A DNA stretch of 12,373 nt from NCBI GenBank assembly GCA_001584585.1, contig LSYV01000023.1, positions 1,503,063 through 1,515,435 on the forward strand, written 5' to 3'. Source of the DNA: Gonium pectorale. Taxonomy: Eukaryota; Chlorophyta; Chlorophyceae; Chlamydomonadales; Volvocaceae. Position numbers and translations under genes: made by a program. Shown one piece after another: positions 1-7,900 of the stretch. The notes under the pieces were generated by a model, which was not told the origin of the DNA, searched no databases, and was given only the letters and a program-made list of their open reading frames with translations. How positions within the stretch are numbered: the stretch's first letter is position 1; every line of letters starts with the position of its first letter.

Positions 1-3000
1 CAGGGTGTGCGGCATGCCGTCGGGGTGCAGCGCCAGCGCCGGCAGGTTGACCAGCCAGCGCCGCTGCATTGTCCGCGGCTCTGGACGGCGGCATGGGAGG
101 GAGGGGCTTGAAGGGAAAGGAGAACGAATGGGAGGGAGGGGCTTGAAGGGAAAGGAGAACGAATGGGAGGGAGGGGCAGGCAAGCGGGTGCAGGGGGCGT
201 GGGGAGAGGGTGCACGACGCGGCATGGGACACGCCAGATCAAGGTGCATGGCGTTCGCTGGGCCAAGGAGGCGGGGCGGGGCGGGTCAAGGCGGGGCGGG
301 TCAAGGCGGGGCGGGTCAGGGAGGGGCGGGGGCGGCACGTGGCAGCAAGCAGCCGGGACACAGGTACACAGCCGCTTGACAGAAGTACAGGCATCCCTCC
401 ACCCACTGCCAGGCCGTACCATACGCTGCCCACTGGCCACATGCAGGTCCTTTGGCTCTGTGAACAGCGATCGACAGCCCGACGGCCCACCACCCACCCC
501 GCCCAGCCCAGCCCTACCGGTGCCCGAACCAGCCCACCCCTACCCTGCCCAGCCCTGCCCCGACCCAGCCGCGCGGCCTCACCCAGCGGCACCAGCTGCC
601 CCAACTGAAACACATACTCCAGCAGCACACGCGGCTGCTCCGCCTCGTGACGGCAGCCGCCCTCCGCGCCGGCCTCAGCACCGCCCGCGTCTTGCTGCCC
701 GACTTGGTCAATGAGCGGCGGCAGGCCCGCCGACCTGCAAGCAGCATCGCACCCATCGGCGCCGCTGGCCACTGCCATGCAGGCGCCGCTGCCGCGCAAG
801 GCGCCGTGGAGTGGCAACAGGACGGCTTGACTGCCGTCGCCGTCGCCGCCGCCGCCGCCGCCGTCATCGTTCACACCGAATGCGGCGCTGGCATCCTGCG
901 CTGGCGCCTGCGCCGTCGGCAGGTGCACCGCCGTCGGCAGGGGCGTCGCCGTCGGCACGGGTTCCACCGTCGGCAGCGGCGCCGCCGTCGGCAGGGGCGC
1001 CGCCGGCTGAACGATTGCGTCGCCCTGCAGTCCGCAGGACTGGGCGGCGCCAAGCTCCGAAGAGCGCTGCGGCGGGAGCCCTCGGCAGTCGGGTCCCGCC
1101 TCCGCAGCCTCGCCCTCCGCCCCGCTGTCGCCGCAGCTCCCGCTGCCGCCCGTGCAACTGCTGCTGCTGCTCCCGCTGCCGGCTCCAGGTCCCGCATCCG
1201 CAGGCGGGCCGTAGGTGCCCGCCAGGCGCACAAAGAGCCGGCACACCAGGCGCCGGACCAGCAGTGCCGCCGGGTCGCCGCCTGCCGCCGCCTCACGCTC
1301 AGCAGCCGTGGCGCCCAGCCCGCACGGGGGCGAGTGCAGGCGGCGGAAGACCCCCGCAACCAGGTGACGAACCCGCAGCTCCCCCTCCCCCTCCGCCGCC
1401 AACGCTTCCGAATCCGCTTCCGAGTCCGCCGCTGCCTTGGCTTCCACCTCCGCCTCCGCATCCGCATCGCACTCCAGCTCCGCGGCCGCGGCCCCTTCCC
1501 CCCCTGCCTTGCTCCCATCTCGCGAGCTCCCGCTTCGTGAGCTTCCGCGCCGCCGGCCGTGCCCCAAGACCCGGCCGAACAGCCGGGACACCAGGCGGCG
1601 GACCTCACCCCCCTCCGAGTCTGCCACGCCCGCCGTCATCGCCCCCATGGCCACATGTCCAGCATCCTGAAGCGCTGGCGATGGCTGCGACGGAGGGGAT
1701 CGCGATCCGTGCGGTCCTGAAATGGAGCCGGCAGGCGACGCACACATCGACCCGGACCTCCCCGCAGCTGCTATTGCATCAGGCGCCACGGCCGCCGGTG
1801 GCTTGTTGCCCGGCAGCGCCACCGGCAAGGGCGCCAGCAGCCGCTCCGGTTCCGCCTGCACCGCTGCCGGGTCCGGTGCCGGCGATGGGGGCACCGAGGC
1901 CTGCAGCTGCGGCGTCCGCTCCGGAGCTGACGGGGGCGGTTGCGGCGGTTGCGGCGGCGGCAGCCGCGGCCTGGTCGCGTCGGGCCGCCTGAGGCGGGGA
2001 AGCAGCTGCGCCTCGTATTCGGAAGGCCCATCGCCGCGACACCCCCCCACGCCGCCAGCGGCTGCAACGCCAGCTCCGCTGCCGCTGGCGGCATAGACGC
2101 GGAGGCGCAGCGGCCCCACGTCGGGTCGGTGCAGCAGCGCCGCCCGGCTGCCAGCCCCGCACCGCGCCTCCCGGCGCCCTGCCCTCCGGCCCTTCGCCTC
2201 CGGGCCGCCCTCGCAGCTGCCGCCCTCGCCGCCCAGCGCATCACCGCCATCTCCCTTCTCCCCCGCCCCCCTCTCCTCGCTCTCCTCCTCTTCGCCTGCG
2301 TCTGAGTCTACGTCCTCCTCCTCCTCCTCCTCCTCGGGGTCTACCCGCGGGCGCGCCCAGTCCAGATTGTGGTGGCGGGGAACCTGGCGGATTGGGGACC
2401 GGACGGACGGATGGACGGAGAGAGTGTGGGGCAGCGACCGGGGCGCGCCGGGACCACGCCGCTAGTCGAGTCTACTTGGAAGCGGACTGGGCTGGACCGG
2501 GGACATGCCAACCAAGTTCGCGAGGCCGGGACCCTGCGAGCCATCGGAGGGACTGCCGAGGGCTGGGGCTGTGCCATGCCGCTGGTGGATCGGTGCCCCT
2601 GTGTCCCTGTGCCCCTGCGCTGGGATGCCGTGCGGGGGTGCAGTATTGCTTGGCTCCCACTCCACCGTCCGCATGCCCAACGCCTCCTCCCACCCTCGCC
2701 CACCCCGCCCACGTGTTCGCTGCTGTAGAGGGGTGCCCACAGGCAGCACTGCGGGTCCCAGACGCGCAGCTCGTAATGGTATCGCGTGCCCGCGTCGGAG
2801 AGCGGGTCGTGCAGGTTGTGCAGGCTGACCGCCGTGACGTGCCGCAGGCGCCGAGAGGGGCGCTGGGGTGGAGGTCGGTGGGCCGGGGGCGCCAGGGCGG
2901 GACCGGAGGCGGGGAGGCAAAACGGGCAGATGTTACGGCATGAAGTTCGGCGCAGATGTGGCAATTACGGCCGGGCGTTCGCCGAGGACCGCTGGCTTTG

Positions 3001-3029
3001 CTCACCCATGCGACGGTCTCGTGCGCCAT
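1..3029 (-). CDS. UVRAG/VPS38-like protein, C2-like N-terminal region with large insert (partial)
   Basis: I read four exons on the minus strand: 3029-3006, 2862-2713, 2383-583 and 80-1, continuing beyond the window. The junctions keep one frame (phases 0, 0, 1) with donors GTGAGC, GTGGGC and GTGAGG and AG acceptors, giving 685 codons so far. The start is ATG at 3029 in the context ATCATGGCG; the exon 2 frame has a TAA just upstream at 2967-2965, so it needs this separate first exon. Residues 9-58 contain RRLRHVTAVSLHNL and a YHYELRVW strand. Residues 59-74 hold HHNLDW. Residues 149-155 read PLRLRVY, and residues 642-663 carry VLLEYVFQLGQLVPLE. The order of these pieces resembles the C2-like domain of UVRAG/VPS38, a PI3-kinase (VPS34) complex II subunit. 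The coiled coil and BARA2-like part would lie off the left edge. Residues 74-148 and 156-641 are Ala/Gly/Pro/Glu-rich inserts. The family call is from memory of motifs; the exon model is firmer than the name. Confidence 0.6.
93..176. repeat. 35-bp tandem repeat, about 2.4 copies
   Basis: Units start at 93, 128 and 163 (ATGGGAGGGAGGGG...). The first two units are identical over 35 bp and the third is truncated. The array lies inside the last visible intron of the UVRAG-like gene, close to its acceptor. Confidence 0.9.
276..320. repeat. 15-bp G-rich tandem repeat, 3 copies
   Basis: Units GCGGGGCGGGTCAAG lie at 276-290, 291-305 and 306-320, the last with one change. On the transcribed (minus) strand this is C-rich and part of the 3' half of intron 3 of the UVRAG-like gene. 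Confidence 0.9.
912..1007 (-). repeat. 18-bp coding tandem repeat, about 5.3 copies (PLPTA-type hexapeptide)
   Basis: Imperfect 18-bp units begin at 912, 930, 948, 966 and 984, with a partial unit at 1002. On the minus strand they encode a Pro-rich hexapeptide series such as PLPTAA, PLPTVE and PVPTAT within the insert of the UVRAG-like protein. All differences keep the reading frame, which supports this strand and frame as the coding one. Confidence 0.85.
2384..2712 (-). other. Intron 2 of the UVRAG-like gene
   Basis: This 329-nt phase-0 intron runs from donor GTGGGC at 2712 to acceptor CCGCCAG ending at 2384. It joins ...YSSEH to VPRHHNLDW. The minus frame stays open across part of it, but the conserved-looking segments line up only when it is removed. 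Confidence 0.6.
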
Positions 3030-3372
3030 GATCGATGTCGTCAGGACATCAACAGGTTTTGAGTGAGCTGAGCAAGTCCCAGATATCCATGTCTGTAACA
3101 GGCCCGAATTTAAGATAGGGGAGGCACGCGACAGGCCCTCAAGGCCCCATAAGGCTGCCTAAAAATCCAGTACATAGTGGTCCAGTCCATAGGCACGCTA
3201 TCATGTTAGCAGCGCCAACGTTTCCCACTGGTGCCTCGACCGTTTGTCGTTTCGCTCCGAAACACCTCATGATGCCACGATTCCGCTGCTGCTAAGAACT
3301 TGTACAAGTGCGTCACTGGGATAAAAATTTGTGTAACGCAGAGGCAGAAGTGGAAATATATCACGGGACTCA
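3030..3372. promoter_or_regulatory. Divergent (bidirectional) promoter region
   Basis: These 343 bp separate the ATG of the minus-strand UVRAG-like gene from the ATG of the plus-strand LYR gene, so both 5'UTRs and both promoters must fit here or overlap. The stretch is richer in A/T than the exons. It contains a 12-bp perfect palindrome ACTTGTACAAGT at 3298-3309 and a small inverted repeat GTTTCG/CGAAAC at 3249-3263. I see no convincing TATA box at a usual distance; AAATATATC at 3353-3361 is only about 12-20 nt from the LYR start codon. Confidence 0.6.
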
Positions 3373-4009
3373 ATGAGCGCGAATGCGCCCAGCGTGCTGA
3401 GCCTATATCGCCAGATCCTCAAGGCCGCCAAATACTTTCCGAGCAGGAAGCGGGATAACATAATTCGGGAGATAAAGGCCGAGTTCCGCGCCAACAAGGT
3501 AGGGTGGCAGACGGGGTGGGCGGTAGTGACTATTGGCGTACTTGTGGCGTGAGGCGGTACCCGTGGGGGTATGACTCGGTTCCAACGTGCCGTGAAAAAT
3601 GCCAGAGAAGACTGCGCCGGCGCGCGTGTTGGAGGGTTGCTGGGGTTTGGCTCCAGGTAAAGGCCTGCAGCGCGAAGCCGATGCCCCCACCACCGCCTGT
3701 CCTTGGGGCGTTCTCTCGTCAGCTGGAGTATGTGGACCATCCGTGAGCAGTCGTGCCACAATTGTGAAGGGTTGAACCCCATGTTCCGCAGCAGAGCATC
3801 GTGCCCACTTCCCGCTGTGTCCTTGGCCCTCCGCCCGCGCCCCGCCGCCCCAGGCGCTGACTGAACCCGAGCGCGTGCAGCACTGCCGTACTTTGGCGGA
3901 GCGCGGACTCTCCGACCTGCAGGCGTACGTGCCGGCGGGAGCGGGTTCGGGCGGCCGGCAGGTGGGCGACATCAACATCACGCTCAAGGGCGCCACCACG
4001 GACTTCTGA
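3373..4009 (+). CDS. Small LYR-motif (Complex1_LYR family) protein
   Basis: Two exons, 3373-3498 and 3854-4009, are joined in phase 0 by a 355-nt intron (donor GTAGGG, acceptor CCCCAG) and give 93 residues ending in TGA. Residues 8-13 read VLSLYR with the family's Leu-Tyr-Arg triad at 11-13. EFRANK at 37-42 supplies the conserved Phe38 and basic residues, followed by LTEPERV at 44-50. This layout and length are typical of LYR proteins, small helical factors that bind mitochondrial acyl carrier protein and help assemble Fe-S clusters or respiratory complexes. Location in mitochondria is inferred from the family. The subfamily is unresolved: the N-terminal half recalls LYRM4/ISD11 and MIEF1-microprotein-like members. 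The C-terminal tail (residues 68-93) is Gly-rich and not recognisable. The gene is divergent from the UVRAG-like gene. No TGTAA lies on this strand before 4954, so its 3' end is unclear. Confidence 0.85.
3499..3853 (+). other. Intron of the LYR-protein gene
   Basis: This 355-nt phase-0 intron lies between FRANK and ALTEPE, with donor AAG|GTAGGG and acceptor CCCCAG|GCG. The plus frame of the upstream exon meets a stop soon after the donor, so splicing is required to reach the conserved second half. No other feature is visible in it. Confidence 0.8.
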
Positions 4010-4953
4010 GGCACGCTGAGCGTATGCAATTTCTTCATTGCTTGGCCACTGCGTGAAGGCGTGTCTGTTTTACTGAGCGCGGCAGTGGCATGCCTGCCAA
4101 CGTGCCTTGCGCTGGGATCAGCGATGCTGGAACCTAGTGGTTAATGCACCCATGCTCATGCGTCTAAGGCTCGCTAGGGGCAGGATCAGGGGAGTGCAGG
4201 ATGAGACGAGGGTGTCGGGGGCCGGTAGGTTTTACGGCCGATGGACGTTGTACGGTACGGTTGAATGATTGAGGCGCTGCCGAACATTCGGCTGGCAGTC
4301 GCGGCGTTTCTCTGTTGTTTTCCCCACGCAACCAGGTTGGGTCCGTATGCCCGTATGTGTTGTATTGATAATCAATTACGCAGAACACAATGGTCTGTCG
4401 GATTGTGGCTGGTGGAATGCTAGCAACTTCTATGGAACGCCGGTTGCAGATGATCGAGTTAGGCCGACGCATCACTGACAGCTCTTGTTCCGGGTACCGG
4501 CAAACGTTCGGCTGACTGGCCCAAGGGTCGGTGTGCTGCATTCACGTTCTTACTCCTTTGCTGGTAACACGAGTCTGGTTTCCTAGGTCGGATGAGCTCG
4601 ACGCCGAGTGAAGGGGCTGGCGACCAACGAGGCACGCATGTCGCCATGTGGCCTTCCTCGTCACCCAAGAGTTGCACCAGCGGTAATACTAGTTAATAAT
4701 CGACAAGACAGCATATGCATCTGTGCATCGTACTCGATGTGGGTTATCCATCCAAGCGCGCACGGTCGTGGCACGGTTGGAATCCACGTCGGAGTCTTGC
4801 AAGTATTTACCGCGGCACCAGCCCAATTCCAACCATTATCTTCCACCTAGTTTACGACACGCATCAGCAGTGCCTTAGGCCTTCGACGAGTTGCGTTCGA
4901 CGCAAGTCAGCAACAAGGGTTTCCGGGATACCTCGATCGATCTAACCAAACCC
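4010..4953. other. Intergenic stretch, LYR 3'UTR to PYD1 5'UTR
   Basis: These 944 bp lack a supportable gene. They are noticeably richer in A/T than the neighbouring exons. They should contain the 3'UTR of the LYR gene and the promoter and 5'UTR of PYD1. No plus-strand TGTAA signal, clear TATA box, tRNA or long repeat is visible. Open frames here are short and show no family features. Confidence 0.6.
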
Positions 4954-7900
4954 ATGCAGCAGAACCTCCTTCGCTCTCGGACGAGCCATGCTTCGGCTCG
5001 CGCCCCGTCGCGGCCACTTGCGACTCGTCGCTTGAGCGTCGTCCCTCGAGTTGGGGCCAACGGCACGGGCCTGGATGAGCCCATCGAGCTCGTGGATGGC
5101 CGTGTCACAAGCGGACCGGTGAGCAGTGCAGTGCTCAACTAGGGTGCAATGATCTGCTCATGGCCCACGGTAGGAATCTCTCGGCAAGCTACAATTGACC
5201 TTCACCTCAGCGTTCCGCTCCATCCACGGTCGCGAGATCCTTGTCTTATGCATTAGAGTTGCCCGACCCTGTCGCCAGGATAACCGTGTAAAACCCCGCG
5301 TCCGACCCCTCCCTTCACGCTATCTCTCCCCGCGTCCATCCCCTCTTTTACTTCAACCCAACCAACGAAACTCATTTCGTCCCGGAACCCGCGCCCTCTC
5401 CCGCACTCACAGGATCTGTCCGTGGAGGTCAACGGCCTTAAGTTGCCCAACCCCTTCATCATCGGCAGCGGCCCGCCCGGCACCAACTACCAAGTCATGA
5501 AGAAGGCCTTTGACGAGGGCTGGGGTGGCGTAATCTGCAAGGTGCCGTCACAGCGTTGCGGCGACGGGAGGGCTAGTCAGTAGCCAGAAGGGCGATCTGT
5601 TCGGCGCTTGGCGCGCACTAGGCACTCGTGCTTGCCCTCTTGCGCGCAAACTTGCCGTGTGCCCGCGAACCGTCCTCCCTGCGGCCCACGAGAGGCTGCC
5701 CGCCGCTTGCTCCACGTGCGATACCCCCGCATCCCCTGTGTCCCGACCACACCACCTCTCCCTGTACCGCTTCACAGCTGCCGTCCTCGCCCCATCCACG
5801 GGGTGGGACGAGCGTCACGTGTCGTGTTCTGTACCCGCCCGCCCTGCTGGAAACGTAGCGCCTTCGGGCGTGTATGCCCGTACAAGCGGGCTCCCTCTTT
5901 CTCTGCAGGTTTCTTCTTTACCCACCCACCACACATCCCACGCCCATCTCACGCCCCCAACACACACAGACGCTGTCTTTGGACTCGTCCAAGGTGGTCA
6001 ACGTGACCCCCCGCTACGCCAAGCTGCGCGACTACAGCGGCAAGGTGTTTGGCTGGCAGAACTTTGAGCTCATCTCGGACCGGCCCTTCAGCGTCATGAT
6101 CGACGAGATGAAGCGCCTGCGTCAGGAGTACCCGGGACGCATCCTCATCGCCTCCATTATGGAGGAATACAAGTGGGTCCATCCGGGGAGGCAAGGGGCA
6201 GGGGTGGGGGCGGGGCGGGGCGGGCGGCGGGGTGGTGGTGGTGGTGGGGCAGCGGGGCCGCCCGGGTGCGAGGGGGATGGGCAGGGCCGGTGGGATGTAG
6301 CGGGACGAGGGGGTTATGGGGGGGGCGGGGAGGGGCAGGCGCATGGTTGGGTACACGCGGGTTCCGGGAGGCAGGGCGGGGCGGCGGGGGATGGGGCGCG
6401 GGGAGGGCGGGAGAGTGGGGCAAGCGGGGGGGGGGAAGAGAGGGCAGGGGGTGGCCTAAAACCTAAAACCCTACCCCACCCTACGCGCATGGAACAAGCA
6501 TGGAACAAGCATGGAACAAGCATGGAAGGGGCGGGTGGCGATGCAGCAGTGGCCTACGGGCTGGACCGCTGGGCCCCGATTGAGCTACTCAAGCTGGCAC
6601 CAAACCAGTTCTATGTGTGTGGCATCTATTGCTGTGGTACCGCTTACCGCGGGCCCGACGGCGTAGCAGGCCTGCCCCCCCGCTGCGTGCGTCACCCCGC
6701 CGCACCACCCCACCCCGCCCCGCCCCACCCCATCCCACCCCACGCCCGCCCCACCCTCGCGTCATCCTCCTCATCACCCGCCCCCCCAGTGCTCCCTTCG
6801 TGCGAATGCTGCCGGCGTTGAGACCTTTCCCAACAAACCCTGTTCTTCACCCTGCGTCCACCCCCTCGCAGCCAGGGCGCCTGGGAGGAGATCATCGGGC
6901 GGTGCGAGGAGATCGGTGTGGACGCGTTTGAGATCAACTTCAGCTGCCCGCACGGGCTGCCGGAGCGCAGGTGCGCAGCGCGTGGGGGGGGGGTCGCTGC
7001 AGGCAGGGTGAGGGGAATGGGGAGGTTCGACACCCTTGGTGGGGGAGAAAGGGGGGCAGTCCCAGCCCGCCAGGGCCCTGATGTGGGCGGGCAGGGAGGA
7101 AGCGGCGGGCGGGCGCGTGGGTGGGTGGGTGGTTTGGGCGGAGGACCCACATACAGAAGGTGGCGCGCTTTATCGCTCAGCCCGCCCTCAGCCAACCCCA
7201 CCCACCCGGCCCCTCTCCCACGCCTACCCGCTTTTCCATGCACGCTCGTCGTCATCAGCGCGCCCTGCACCACCACCACTACCCTCTCCAGGACGGGAGA
7301 CAGCTGCAGGATCCCCATGCCCGATCCCATCAAACATGTGTCCTCATCGCCCCCACCCCCACCACCGGCATCACCCCCGTTGTTTCTGAAGCCGCCCACC
7401 ACCACTCCTCCTCCCCAGGATGGGCATGGCCATGGGCCAGGACCCCGAGATCCTGGGCGAGGTGTGCGGCTGGATCAACAAGGCCGCCACCAAGCCCGTG
7501 TGGGCCAAGATGACGCCCAACGTTACCGACATTGCCTACCCGGCCGGCGTGGCGCTGGCGGCGGGGTGCGAGGGAGTGGCGGCCATCAACACCATCTCGT
7601 GCATCACCGGTGGGGCAGGAGGGGGAGGGGCGGGGCGGGGGGGGGGGACAGGAGGGCACATTCGCGCGGAAGGGAGAATGTGGGATGGGTGTTCGTGCGG
7701 GAGAGCAGGGCGGAGAGGGTGAAAAGGGGTCGCGGCGTGATGGGGCGGGACGGGCTTCGCAGCTGGGGAGGGCTGCGGAGGGTGGCCAAACGGCCGCGTT
7801 GCCTGCCCGTCCCTGCGGAGCCCGCCGTCCCTACCACTCCGGTCAGTACTCCACACCCGCCGCTCTTTTTTTCCCAGCCCCTGGGGAAGTGGAGCCCTCC

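Larger units (their letters stand above)
81..582 (-). other. Intron 3 of the UVRAG-like gene
   Basis: This 502-nt intron runs from donor GTGAGG at 582 to acceptor CCGTCCAG at 81. It was chosen because the phase-1 end (CTG G) joins AG CCG CGG to give a continuous frame into RRWLVNLPALALHPDG. In transcript sense it starts G-rich and ends C-rich, and it contains two tandem repeats (listed separately). An alternative junction a few codons away cannot be excluded. Confidence 0.55.
6173..6871 (+). other. PYD1 intron 3
   Basis: This 699-nt intron is the longest in the gene. Donor AA|GTGGGT and acceptor CTCGCAG|C rebuild the Asn codon of EEYN. The first about 270 nt are dominated by G runs, 6660-6790 by C runs. 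Between them lie a telomere-like motif, an 11-bp tandem repeat and a less biased patch at about 6540-6660. A plus frame stays open through most of it, but the family shows EEYN followed directly by the AWEE-type segment, so I do not call an extra exon. Confidence 0.85.

Noticed and set aside
647..1992. Long plus-strand open frames of 297 and 393 codons opposite the UVRAG-like exon
   Set aside because: They are Arg/Pro/Ala-rich products of very GC-rich DNA. Only the minus frame keeps the 18-bp repeat as a regular peptide, repeats the VRRLV motif three times, and joins by splice phase to recognisable segments.
4164..4541. Minus-strand open frame of 125 codons in the LYR-PYD1 intergenic region
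   Set aside because: No motif, signal or splice support is visible, and it sits where the 3'UTR of the LYR gene is expected. Its composition is fairly normal, so a transcript search could still revive it.
5874..6821. A single 315-codon plus frame covering PYD1 exon 3 and most of intron 3
   Set aside because: Only 5970-6172 matches the enzyme family. The rest is Gly/Arg-rich translation of G runs, and the family is continuous from EEYN to the next exon.
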